NCBI RefSeq assembly: GCF_003932715.1
Contig: NZ_CP020700.1
Coordinates: forward strand, 7,899,743-7,963,742
Direction: 5' to 3'
DNA from: Streptomyces tsukubensis
GTDB taxonomy: Bacteria > Actinomycetota > Actinomycetes > Streptomycetales > Streptomycetaceae
DNA length: 64,000 nucleotides
Below the pieces are notes generated by a model. That model saw only the letters and a list, made by a program, of their open reading frames with translations. It did no database searches and had not been told where the DNA came from. Both the position numbers and the translations under genes were made by a program. Below are positions 34,573 to 41,927 of the stretch, one piece after another (within the stretch, counting starts at the first letter, position 1; each line of letters opens with the position of its first letter).

Positions 34573-34790
34573 CCCCGACTCCGCCTCCCCGCCCGGCTCC
34601 CGGGCCTCCTGTACGCCCCCATTCTTCCGCCCCGCCCCGCGCGCCGCCGGGGCGACCCCCGGGCAGCGGAGACCGCCCCGGCCGGACACCGCCCCCTCAG
34701 GGCATCTGCACCACCTCGGGGACCGGCGGAGACGCCCCGTCCAGCAGCCCGTCCCCGAAAAACCCGTACCCCGTCCGCAGCCCCCTCTGA

Positions 34791-34956
34791 TAGCGTGCCG
34801 ACATCCATGACCCGTGCAACGAGGAGCGGCAGTGTCCACAGGAGACGACGACATCTCCGGGTGATACCCGGAAGTCCGCAGGCCGTCGGCGGCATCAGCC
34901 GTACCGGCCTCACAGTCGTACCCTGTCCCCTCGCGCACACCTGAGGTCACTTCACC
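34791..34956 (+). promoter_or_regulatory. Leader region of the ABC-F gene with attenuator-like hairpins
   Basis: TAGCGT (34791-34796) is a TANNNT-type -10 box 10 bases before an ATG. The hairpin TCCGGGT-GAT-ACCCGGA (34856-34872) has a perfect 7-bp stem; a second stem pairs GGCCG (34881-34885) with CGGCC (34905-34909) and CGGC (34887-34890) with GCCG (34898-34901). Two overlapping small ORFs run through the first hairpin. This is the layout of ribosome-mediated attenuation that controls several antibiotic-resistance ABC-F genes. Confidence 0.55.
34807..34944 (+). CDS. Arginine-rich leader peptide ORF upstream of the ABC-F gene
   Basis: A 45-codon ORF beginning MTRATRSGSVHRRRRHLRV. Its four consecutive arginines (34840-34851) use AGG AGA CGA CGA, all rare codons in Streptomyces, and end just 5' of a perfect hairpin. 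Its stop (34942-34944) overlaps the GAGG ribosome site of the ABC-F gene. There is no own ribosome site, but a -10 box 10 bases upstream would give a near-leaderless message. In another frame a 10-codon ORF (34832-34864, GTG start, GAGGAG site with 5-base spacing) ends inside the same hairpin. Either could be the sensing peptide; it is not established that either is translated. Confidence 0.4.
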   Translation: MTRATRSGSVHRRRRHLRVIPGSPQAVGGISRTGLTVVPCPLAHT

Positions 34957-36594
34957 ATGTCCGACGCCTTCGTCGTCTGCACCGGCCTGTCGTTTTCCTG
35001 GCCGGACGACACCCCCGTCTTCACCGATCTGTCCTTCGCCTTCGGCACCGGCCGCACCGGTCTCGTCGCACCCAACGGCTCCGGCAAGACCACCCTGCTC
35101 AAACTCATCGCCGGTGAACTCCGCCCCACCGCGGGCACCCTCGCCGTCTCCGGCACCCTGGGCTACCTGCCCCAGTCCCTCCCCCTGACGGCAGGACTCA
35201 CCGTCGCCGAAGTCCTCGGCATCGAGGCGACCGTCCGCGCCCTGAACGCAGTGGAATCCGGCGACGTCGCCGAGGAACACTTCACCGTCATCGGCGACGA
35301 CTGGGACATCGAGGAACGCACCCGTGCCCACCTCGACCGCCTCGGCCTGCCCGGCCTCGCCCTCGACCGCAGGCTCGGCGCCCTCAGCGGCGGCCAGGCC
35401 GTCCTCCTCGGCATCGCCGCCCAGATGCTGAAGAACCCCGACGTCCTGCTCCTCGACGAACCGACCAACAACCTCGACCTCGACGCCCGCCACCGGCTCT
35501 ACGACGTCCTGGAGGGCTTCACCAACTGCCTCCTCCTCGTCAGTCACGACCGGGCCCTCCTCGACCGCATGGAGAGCATCGCCGAACTCGGCCCCGGCGA
35601 ACTCCGCCTCTACGGCGGCAACTTCGCCGCCTACGAGGACGCGGTGGACGCCGAACGGGAGACGGCCGAGAAGAACATCCGCAACGCCGAAGCCGAACTG
35701 AAGCGGGAGAAGCGCGAGTTGCAGCAGGCCCGCGAACGCGCCGAACGCCGCGCCGGAAACGCCGCCCGCAACCTCAAGAGCGCCGGCCTGCCCCGGATCT
35801 TCGCCGGAAATATGAAGCGCGGCGCTCAGGAGGCCGCCGGACGCGCCGGCCGTATGCACGCCGACCGGGTCACCGAGGCCCGCTCCCGGCTCGACGAAGC
35901 GGGCCGCGCCCTCCGCGACGACCAGCGCATCACCGTCGACCTGCCCGAGACCGACGTCCCCGCCGGACGCACCCTCTTCACCGGCGAACATCTGAGGGCC
36001 CGGCTCGGTGACCGCACCCTTTTCACCGGCGACGGGGTCGACCTCACGATCCGCGGCCCGGAACGCATCGCCCTCACCGGCCCCAACGGCGCCGGAAAGA
36101 CCACCCTCCTCCGGCTGATCGGCGGCGATCTCACCCCCGACGGCGGGCAGACCCGGCACGCCGACGGCCGGACCGCCTACCTCTCCCAGCGACTCGACCT
36201 GCTCGACCCCGACCGTACGGTTGCCGAGAACTTCGCCGACGCCGCACCGCACCGCACCCACGCCGAACGGATGAACCTCCTCGCACGGTTCCTCTTCCGC
36301 GGCGCCCGCGCCCATCTCCCCGCGGGCGTCCTGTCCGGCGGAGAACGGCTGCGCGCCACCCTCGCCTGCGTCCTGTGCGCCGAACCCGCCCCCCAGCTCC
36401 TGCTCCTCGACGAGCCGACGAACAACCTCGACCTGGTCAGCGTGGGCCAGCTGGAGAGTGCACTCGCGTCCTACCGGGGCGCGTTCGTCGTCGTCAGCCA
36501 CGACGAACGCTTCCTCGCCCGGATCGGCGTGAACCGGTGGCTGCGGCTCGCCGGCGGAGAGCTTGCGGAGACGGGAGGCCCGGAGCAGGAGTGA
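34957..36594 (+). CDS. ABC-F family ATP-binding protein (ribosome-associated, antibiotic-resistance type)
   Basis: A 545-residue soluble protein with two ABC domains and no membrane part. Domain 1: Walker A VAPNGSGKTTL (~38-46), signature LSGGQ, Walker B DVLLLDEPTNNLDL. A charged linker (~225-300; EREKRELQQARERAERRAGNAARNLKS) corresponds to the P-site tRNA interaction motif. Domain 2: LTGPNGAGKTTL, VLSGGERL, LLLLDEPTNNLDL, VVSHDERFL. The family acts on the ribosome, either displacing bound antibiotics or rescuing stalled complexes. The leader region upstream supports drug-inducible expression. It lies about 10 kb from the PKS genes; a self-resistance role is possible but unproven. Confidence 0.93.
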   Translation: MSDAFVVCTGLSFSWPDDTPVFTDLSFAFGTGRTGLVAPNGSGKTTLLKLIAGELRPTAGTLAVSGTLGYLPQSLPLTAGLTVAEVLGIEATVRALNAVESGDVAEEHFTVIGDDWDIEERTRAHLDRLGLPGLALDRRLGALSGGQAVLLGIAAQMLKNPDVLLLDEPTNNLDLDARHRLYDVLEGFTNCLLLVSHDRALLDRMESIAELGPGELRLYGGNFAAYEDAVDAERETAEKNIRNAEAELKREKRELQQARERAERRAGNAARNLKSAGLPRIFAGNMKRGAQEAAGRAGRMHADRVTEARSRLDEAGRALRDDQRITVDLPETDVPAGRTLFTGEHLRARLGDRTLFTGDGVDLTIRGPERIALTGPNGAGKTTLLRLIGGDLTPDGGQTRHADGRTAYLSQRLDLLDPDRTVAENFADAAPHRTHAERMNLLARFLFRGARAHLPAGVLSGGERLRATLACVLCAEPAPQLLLLDEPTNNLDLVSVGQLESALASYRGAFVVVSHDERFLARIGVNRWLRLAGGELAETGGPEQE

Positions 36595-36606
36595 CCCGTA
36601 CCGGCC

Positions 36607-36636
36607 CCGCGGGCCGCCGAACCGGTCGGCCCGCGG
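36607..36636 (+). terminator. Terminator after the ABC-F gene
   Basis: Perfect 10-bp arms CCGCGGGCCG (36607-36616) and CGGCCCGCGG (36627-36636), 12 bp past the stop. Confidence 0.75.
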
Positions 36637-36731
36637 CGTGATATCCGTGCCCTTGCTACCGTGCGCAGAAAGTGTCGTGGGCCCGGGCGCCGGGCACGGG
36701 ACACCGGAATCCCGGACACCCTGGAGGACGT

Positions 36732-37415
36732 ATGCCGGACGGAGACCCCGCGAACACCGGGTCGGTACGGGAGTGGCTGCGAGACCTGGAGGTGTTCGCC
36801 GGCCCCCTGGCGCACTTCGACCCCGCCGCGGCACCCGGCGATCCGGTCCCCCTCTTCCTCGACTGGCTGAGGGAAGCGGTGGCCGCCGGGGTGCCCGAGG
36901 CCCAGGCCATGACGCTCTCCACCGTCGGCCACGACGGCGTCCCCGACGCGCGGGTCCTCATCCTGAAGAACGTGGACGCCGACGGCTGGCAGTTCGCCGC
37001 CCACGCCGGATCCCCCAAGGGCCGCCAGCTCGGCGAACGGCCCGGCGCGGCTCTCACGTTCTACTGGCCGCTGCTCGGCCGCCAGGTGCGGATCAGGGGC
37101 ACCGTGTCGCCCGACACGCCGGAGCGCAGCGCCGCCGATCTGCTGGCCCGTTCGCCCTCGGCCCGTGCCGAAGTCCTGCTGGCCCGGCAGAGCACCCCGC
37201 TGGAGAGCGCGGCAGCCCGTACCCGGGCGATGGCGGGGGCCCGGGCCCGGATCGAAGCGGACCCCGACCTGGTCAGCCCGGAATGGACCCTGTACACGGT
37301 GGTCCCCACCGCGGTCGAGTTCTGGCAGGCGGACAAGGACCGCGTCCACACCCGGCTCCGCTACGAACGCCCGGCGCCCGGCACCCCCTGGGACCGGCAA
37401 CTGCTGTGGCCGTGA
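36732..37415 (+). CDS. Pyridoxamine 5'-phosphate oxidase family protein
   Basis: A 227-residue FMN-binding split-barrel protein of the PdxH family, which oxidises pyridoxamine/pyridoxine phosphate to PLP. LSTVGHDGVPDARVLILKNVDADGWQFAAHAGSPKGRQLG is the FMN-binding region, and LTFYWPLLGRQVRIRGTV is the conserved core. The C-terminal PNPOx dimerisation segment ends VHTRLRYERP...WDRQLLWP, close to the R-L-x-P ending of PdxH. Length and motifs fit a genuine PdxH-like oxidase, though Streptomyces has several paralogues. ATG 36732 follows CTGGAGGACGT. Confidence 0.88.
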   Translation: MPDGDPANTGSVREWLRDLEVFAGPLAHFDPAAAPGDPVPLFLDWLREAVAAGVPEAQAMTLSTVGHDGVPDARVLILKNVDADGWQFAAHAGSPKGRQLGERPGAALTFYWPLLGRQVRIRGTVSPDTPERSAADLLARSPSARAEVLLARQSTPLESAAARTRAMAGARARIEADPDLVSPEWTLYTVVPTAVEFWQADKDRVHTRLRYERPAPGTPWDRQLLWP

Positions 37416-37438
37416 CGACGGCCCGTACCGGCCGCTGA

Positions 37439-37477
37439 TTCCGGGACCGGAGCCGGCACCCGCCTCCGGTCCCGGAA
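37439..37477 (+). terminator. Terminator after the PNPOx-family gene
   Basis: Perfect 14-bp arms (37439-37452 TTCCGGGACCGGAG and 37464-37477) with an 11-base loop. Confidence 0.85.
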
Positions 37478-37917
37478 CACCGGCACCCTCCGGGCCGGCT
37501 CGTCAGCCGTCCCGACCATCCCCGCAGCTACCGTTCCCGCAGTCACCGGCCTCGCAGTCACCGGCCCCGAAGGTTCGGCCCCGAAGGTTCGGACCCGTCC
37601 GGAACGCCGTTGTTTCCGGCCGTGTTCGATACGTGTCCCCTGAACACGACATCTCCCGGCCCACCGAAAAGATCTTCACATCCATGGCACGTACACCATG
37701 GAATCTTCGGTTCATGATCGGCAGACGCTGACACGCAGTGAGATCAGAGCCCGCCACGGCCCGGCGCGCCCCTTGTGGCCTGCGTAAACGTGTCCGTATG
37801 GCAGCCAACCGAACGCGTGGTCCTTCTGTGCCGGATCCCTTCCGGGTACAGATGATCACGGCGGTCCGCAAACAGCCTGGGGGGCCGCCTCAGCCATGTT
37901 CAGGGGGTTCATTCGCC
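37478..37917. promoter_or_regulatory. Upstream region of the tyrosinase operon
   Basis: A 440-bp stretch without a gene. It contains two short tandem duplications (CGCAGTCACCGGC and CCGAAGGTTCGG units, 37539-37590). It also has two inverted repeats: CGTGTTC/GAACACG (37621-37627 and 37642-37648) and TCCATGG/CCATGGA (37681-37687 and 37696-37702). The latter is nested in a longer stem that starts CCGAA and ends CTTCGG. These are candidate operator or hairpin elements for melC control; no promoter stands out. Confidence 0.45.
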
Positions 37918-38325
37918 ATGTCCGGATTCACCCGTCGGCAGGCCATCGGGGCCGTGGCCGGCGTCGCCGCGGGCACCGCACTCATCGGTGTCGCCAGCGC
38001 GACCGCAGACAGCGCACGGACCGGGACCGGTGCACACGGAGCCAAGTCCGCGGGGCCCGCACCCTTCGACGAGGTCTTCCAGGGCCGCCGTATCCAGGGC
38101 GCACCCGCCGAAGGCGGTCACCACGCCCACGCCCGCACCGGTGAAGGCGCCGTCTACCGCGTCCTGATCGACGGCCGCGAACTTCACGTCATGAACCACG
38201 GAAAGACCGGCTGGAGCAGCGCGATCAACCACTACGAGAGGTTCAGGACGCCTCTCGACGCCGCGCGCACCGCGGTGGTCACGCTCAAGGGCGCGGCCGT
38301 CGTCCCCTTCAACCCCACCGCCTGA
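37918..38325 (+). CDS. melC1: Tyrosinase copper chaperone (caddie protein) MelC1
   Basis: A 135-residue cofactor protein that delivers copper to apo-tyrosinase and carries it through the Tat pathway. The Tat signal is TRRQAIGAVAGVAAGTALIG (residues 5-24). The mature part has the His cluster GGHHAHARTGEG for copper and the caddie region RELHVMNHGKTGWSSAINHYERF, whose Tyr (NHYE) plugs the tyrosinase active site in the known complex. ATG 37918 follows AGGGGG at long spacing. It is 17 bp upstream of melC2, in the classical Streptomyces mel operon. Confidence 0.95.
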   Translation: MSGFTRRQAIGAVAGVAAGTALIGVASATADSARTGTGAHGAKSAGPAPFDEVFQGRRIQGAPAEGGHHAHARTGEGAVYRVLIDGRELHVMNHGKTGWSSAINHYERFRTPLDAARTAVVTLKGAAVVPFNPTA

Positions 38326-38342
38326 GCCGGGAGCAGTCAGCC

Positions 38343-39167
38343 ATGACCGTACGGAAGAACCAGGCGAACCTCACCGCCGCCGAGAAGAAGGCGTTCGTCG
38401 ACGCCGTACTGGAGGTCAAGCGGAGGGGCATCTACGACGAGTTCGTCGCCGCCCACCGCCTCCGGTTCGCGCTGGACATGAACACCGGGATATACGTGGG
38501 CCACTTCGGCCCGTCGTTCCTCCCCTGGCACCGCAAGTACCTCATCGACTTCGAGCGGGAGCTCCAGAAGATCAACCCGCAGGTGTCGATCCCCTACTGG
38601 GACTGGACCGCCGACAACACCGTCGGCGCCTCCCTCTGGGCCCCGGACTTCCTCGGCGGCACCGGACGCCCCCTGGACGACCAGGTCATGGACGGCCCCT
38701 TCGCCTACGCCGCCGGCAACTGGAACATCAACATCCAGGTCGACAGCCGTCCCTTCCTCGCCCGTAACCTCGGATACCGGGTGCCGACCCTGCCGACCCG
38801 GGCCCAGGTCGACGCGGCGCTCGCCATCCCCTACTACGACTCCGCCCCCTTCGCCAGCGGCTCGGACGGCTTCCGCTCCACCCTCGAAGGCTCCAACGGC
38901 TACATGAGCATGCACAACCGGGTGCACACCTGGGTCTGGGGCCAGATGGAGTCCAGCGTCTCCCCGAACGACCCGGTGTTCTGGCTGCACCACGCCTTCG
39001 TCGACAAGCTCTGGGCCGACTGGCACGCCCTCCACCCCACCAGCGCGGAGTACCTTCCGGCCGCCGCCACGCCCGATGTGATCGACCTCAACGAGACCAT
39101 GCCGCCCTGGACCAACACCACCCCCCAGAGCGTGCTGGACCACACCCAGTTCTATATCTACGCCTGA
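38343..39167 (+). CDS. melC2: Tyrosinase MelC2
   Basis: A 274-residue type 3 copper enzyme that hydroxylates monophenols and oxidises them to quinones, giving melanin. All six copper ligands are present: CuA His38, His54, His63 (AAHRL, GHFGP, PWHRKYL) and CuB His191, His195, His217 (MHNRVHTWVW, DPVFWLHHAFVDKLW). It has no signal peptide of its own and relies on MelC1 for export. Length equals the usual ~273 residues. ATG 38343 follows GGGAGCAGTC. Confidence 0.97.
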   Translation: MTVRKNQANLTAAEKKAFVDAVLEVKRRGIYDEFVAAHRLRFALDMNTGIYVGHFGPSFLPWHRKYLIDFERELQKINPQVSIPYWDWTADNTVGASLWAPDFLGGTGRPLDDQVMDGPFAYAAGNWNINIQVDSRPFLARNLGYRVPTLPTRAQVDAALAIPYYDSAPFASGSDGFRSTLEGSNGYMSMHNRVHTWVWGQMESSVSPNDPVFWLHHAFVDKLWADWHALHPTSAEYLPAAATPDVIDLNETMPPWTNTTPQSVLDHTQFYIYA

Positions 39168-39175
39168 CCCGCACC

Positions 39176-39206
39176 GGGCCACCGCCTCAGCCCGAGGCGG
39201 TGGCCC
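39176..39206. terminator. Bidirectional terminator between melC2 and NUDIX gene
   Basis: Perfect 13-bp arms (39176-39188 GGGCCACCGCCTC and 39194-39206) with AGCCC loop. It overlaps the NUDIX stop codon, so one hairpin serves both convergent genes. Confidence 0.85.
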
Positions 39207-39708
39207 GTCCACGCGGCACCGCACCGTGTCTGCCGCCTGCCGGGGTGGTCCAGCGTCGGTCGATACAGCCCAGCCAGGTGTCCTGGGCATCGGCCAGCGG
39301 CCGCTCCAGGGGCAGCGGGAGGAAGCGGCAGCCGAAGGCGAGACCGCTGTCCTCGCCGTCACCGCGCACCTGATGCACCCAGGTGTCGGGGGTGTCCGCG
39401 GGGACCCGGAGATAGAAGTAGGTGGTGCGCCGCGGCTGCCCCGTTCCGGGATGTGCCCGGTTCTCCGTGGCGATCTGCCGGACGACCACCGACCGGAGCC
39501 CCGTCTCCTCGAACACTTCGCGGAGCACCGCGTCCTCCAGGCTCTCGCCCGGCCGGACACCACCCGCGGGTACCTGGATCCCCGCCTCGGGCATGCCGAG
39601 GTGGTCGAAGACCAGCAGTCCGGGCTCGGCCCGCTGCCTGATCACATAGGCAGCGACGCGGATTCTGGGGCGAATCGTTCCGGCGTGGTCCGTCGCGGTA
39701 TCCGTCAC
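39187..39708 (-). CDS. NUDIX hydrolase
   Basis: A 173-residue protein with the Nudix box GVRPGESLEDAVLREVFEETGLRS (G-x5-E-x7-R-E-U-x-E-E-x-G-U; residues ~50-73), expected to hydrolyse a nucleoside-diphosphate-linked compound with Mg2+. The DUF-like C-terminal part (RTTYFYLRVPADTPDTWVHQVRGDGEDSGLAF, CRFLPL) is typical of Streptomyces paralogues. Start GTG 39708 with a weak GGGACC site; no earlier start gives sensible sequence. Confidence 0.9.
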   Translation of the reverse strand: MTDTATDHAGTIRPRIRVAAYVIRQRAEPGLLVFDHLGMPEAGIQVPAGGVRPGESLEDAVLREVFEETGLRSVVVRQIATENRAHPGTGQPRRTTYFYLRVPADTPDTWVHQVRGDGEDSGLAFGCRFLPLPLERPLADAQDTWLGCIDRRWTTPAGGRHGAVPRGRATASG

Positions 39709-40044
39709 GGTCCCATGATGATCAGCGAGCCGGGCGATCGGCCAGGGTTTCTTCGGACAGAAGAACCGAATCCCTCCCACGCACCCGATTCCTCCCCTGT
39801 ATTCGATCCCTCCGGCGAACCCGATCCCTCCGGCGAACCGATTCCTCCAGCGAACCCCGAACCCCGAACCCCGATCCCCGATCCCCGCTCGTCCGACAGC
39901 GCGCCCGCAGAGGCGGGTGCCTCCCGCCGGCCCTGCCGCCTCCGGCGGGCCCGGCCGCAGATCGGGCACACCGCATACTCTGCTCACAACTTTGTCCCAT
40001 AACCTCTCCCGGGAGAGACAGGGCATGACGGTGAGGAGGCGGTA
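39709..40044. repeat. Intergenic region with nested tandem repeats (39804-39889)
   Basis: Between the divergent NUDIX and EEP genes. Three copies of an 18-mer CGATCCCTCCGGCGAACC (39804-39821, 39822-39839 and a degenerate copy 39840-39856) run into four 7-mers (CCGAACC twice, CCGATCC twice, 39857-39884). No gene fits; the frames here code only low-complexity G/S/E-rich peptides. Confidence 0.7.
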
Positions 40045-40878
40045 GTGCTCGGAAGGTGTACGAGGTTGCTCGCGGGTGCCATGACCGTGATCTGCATGGT
40101 GCTGATCGGGCCGAGCGCTCCGGGCGCCGACCTCATGGCGAGGCCACTGCCTCCCGACGCGGTCAAGGACGTCGTACCGAACCGGGTCATGACCTGGAAC
40201 ATCTGCAACCCCTGCAAGGAGAGCAACGCCGGCCGGGCCGCGGAGATCGCGAAGTACGCACCGCAGGTCATCGGCCTGCAGGAAGCCTGCGTGCGGGACG
40301 TCGAGAGGATCCGGGAGTATCTGAGGAACCTCCACGGGCTGGTCTACCACGTCGAGTACGGGATGGTGCTCCGCAACCGGGGGCGCTGCGGCGGAGCGCC
40401 CTGGAGCCCCGGGTCCTTCGGCCAGGCGATCCTCTCGGCGGCGCCGATGACGGACCGTGTGAACGTGGAGTATCCCGACGGCGGGTCGGAGGACCGCGGT
40501 TATATGGCGGTGACCACCACGGTGGGCGACCGGCCCGTCCGGGTCTTCAACACCCATCTCGCCCAGCGTCGTCAGGAGACGGTCCGGGCGGGCCAGACCC
40601 GGGTCCTCGCCGAAGAGGTCGCCCGGCACGGCCGGGCGATCGTGCTCGGCGACTTCAACGCCGTGCCGGACTCTGCGGAACTGGCCGGAATATGGTCACT
40701 GGCAGTGGACACGGACCCTCAGTGCCACCCCGCGTCCACCGGTTCCTGCAAGCCGACGACCGACTGGCAGAGCAAGTTCGACTACGTCTTCCTGCGGGGC
40801 ATCGTTCCCCTCCGCCACGGTATGCACCCCTCGCCGTACTCGGACCACCATCTGCTCCACGCCGACCTGCCCGCGTAG
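40045..40878 (+). CDS. Secreted endonuclease/exonuclease/phosphatase family protein
   Basis: A 277-residue EEP-fold metal-dependent phosphoesterase. An N-terminal signal (~1-28) is followed by VMTWNICNPCKESNAGRAAEIAKYAPQVIGLQEAC (Asn and Glu ligands), VRVFNTHLAQRR, IVLGDFNAVPDS (GDFN motif) and KFDYVFLRG with the terminal SDHHLLHADL (catalytic Asp-His). This set fits DNase I-like nucleases and phosphodiesterases including sphingomyelinase-like enzymes. GTG 40045 follows GAGGAGGCGGTA. A hairpin follows the gene. Confidence 0.9.
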   Translation: MLGRCTRLLAGAMTVICMVLIGPSAPGADLMARPLPPDAVKDVVPNRVMTWNICNPCKESNAGRAAEIAKYAPQVIGLQEACVRDVERIREYLRNLHGLVYHVEYGMVLRNRGRCGGAPWSPGSFGQAILSAAPMTDRVNVEYPDGGSEDRGYMAVTTTVGDRPVRVFNTHLAQRRQETVRAGQTRVLAEEVARHGRAIVLGDFNAVPDSAELAGIWSLAVDTDPQCHPASTGSCKPTTDWQSKFDYVFLRGIVPLRHGMHPSPYSDHHLLHADLPA

Positions 40879-40894
40879 CACCGGCCGGCCCGTG

Positions 40895-40932
40895 CGGTAC
40901 CCGGCTCGCGGTGCCTGCCCGAGCCGCTACCG
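40895..40932 (+). terminator. Terminator after the EEP gene
   Basis: Stem CGGTA + CGGCTCG (40895-40899, 40902-40908) with CGAGCCG + TACCG (40920-40926, 40928-40932), small internal bulges. Confidence 0.6.
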
Positions 40933-41011
40933 GAGCCGACCCGGCGTCTCCGTTCCTCATTTCCCTTTCCCTGTTTCCGTTCCGCTCCTTCCGTGATCGG
41001 CAGCCCAGCAC

Positions 41012-41737
41012 ATGAGCGACAGCGCACCCGGATCCCGACCCGCGTACACCTGGACGTCCGCCACCGTGAACTCCCTCGGCGGACCGCTCCTCGTCTGCGA
41101 GGCCGACGCCTTCGCGCACTGGGGCGGTGCGGAACACGGTCCCGGCGGCGAACCGGACCCCGCGTGCGACTACGGCAGGGCGCTCTCGGCCGTCGACGAC
41201 GAGGAGACGGGCTTCATACGCTTCGGCGACCGCGGGGAACACAAGGGTCTCCTCTGGGACATGGAGGGTGAGGGCACGGCCGAGGTCGCGCTCTCCGCCG
41301 ATGGATTCCTGCTCCTGCGCTCGTGGCTGCCGCAGGGCGGCACCGCCGCACCGCGCAGGCGCGCCGCCGGGGCGTCCCCGGCAGAGGAGACGGAGGTGGG
41401 GGACCTGGAGCTCCCCGGCGGCCGTGTCGTCGTGGCGTGGGCGGCGGCGGGTTCCCGTGAGAACGACATCGGCTCGTTCGCGGATCCAGGGGAGAGAGCC
41501 GCGGCGCTCCGGGCCCTGGCCCGGCTGCACCCCCCGGTCCCGCTCCATCTCGACCACGTTCTCCATGTCGGCGCGCTGCTGTCGACCGAGCCGGGCATCT
41601 ACCGCGTCAGCAGCGGATGGCACGAAGGAACGCGGGGCCGGTCCATGCCTGCGGAGGAGAGACACGGACCACCCCGGGCCGCGGGCGACGACGACTGGAG
41701 CTGCCTCTGGGTCCGCTTCTCCCGCCGCGGGCACTGA
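41012..41737 (+). CDS. Imm21-family immunity-like protein
   Basis: A 241-residue protein matching the Imm21 pattern: YTWTSATVNSLGGPLLVCEADAFAHWGG at the N terminus, CDYGRALSAVDDEETGFIRFGDRGEHKGLLWDME in the middle, and later GDLELPGGRVVVAWA. Imm21 proteins normally neutralise a polymorphic toxin encoded next door, but no toxin, PT-HINT, RHS or ESX-type gene is adjacent, so this is an orphan immunity gene or a family member with another job. ATG 41012 has no clear ribosome site. Confidence 0.75.
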   Translation: MSDSAPGSRPAYTWTSATVNSLGGPLLVCEADAFAHWGGAEHGPGGEPDPACDYGRALSAVDDEETGFIRFGDRGEHKGLLWDMEGEGTAEVALSADGFLLLRSWLPQGGTAAPRRRAAGASPAEETEVGDLELPGGRVVVAWAAAGSRENDIGSFADPGERAAALRALARLHPPVPLHLDHVLHVGALLSTEPGIYRVSSGWHEGTRGRSMPAEERHGPPRAAGDDDWSCLWVRFSRRGH

Positions 41738-41759
41738 GCACCTCCCTGTGCCTGCATCC

Positions 41760-41782
41760 CTCCCGGCGCTTCCTGCCGGGAG
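41760..41782 (+). terminator. Terminator after the Imm21-like gene
   Basis: Perfect 8-bp arms CTCCCGGC (41760-41767) and GCCGGGAG (41775-41782) with a 7-base loop. Confidence 0.7.
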
Positions 41783-41927
41783 CACGGTGACCGCAGGGCC
41801 TCCCTTCGGGGCGGCCCGGAGCAGACGCCGCGCGCCACCCGCCCGGCCGTGCCGAGGCCGGGGCGGTTCCCGTTCGTTCAGGGCCGTCGGAAGCGGCCCC
41901 TCCGGCCTGTCGCCCTCCGGTACCGGC

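Noticed and set aside
34294..36834. 846-codon open frame on the minus strand
   Set aside because: Everything beyond the last ~92 codons is antisense to the ABC-F gene, whose + strand translation has full Walker and signature motifs. Only the small two-TM protein at 34294-34572 is kept.
39804..39889. Possible CRISPR array
   Set aside because: Repeats are contiguous 18- and 7-mers without unique spacers and there are no cas genes; simple tandem repeats.
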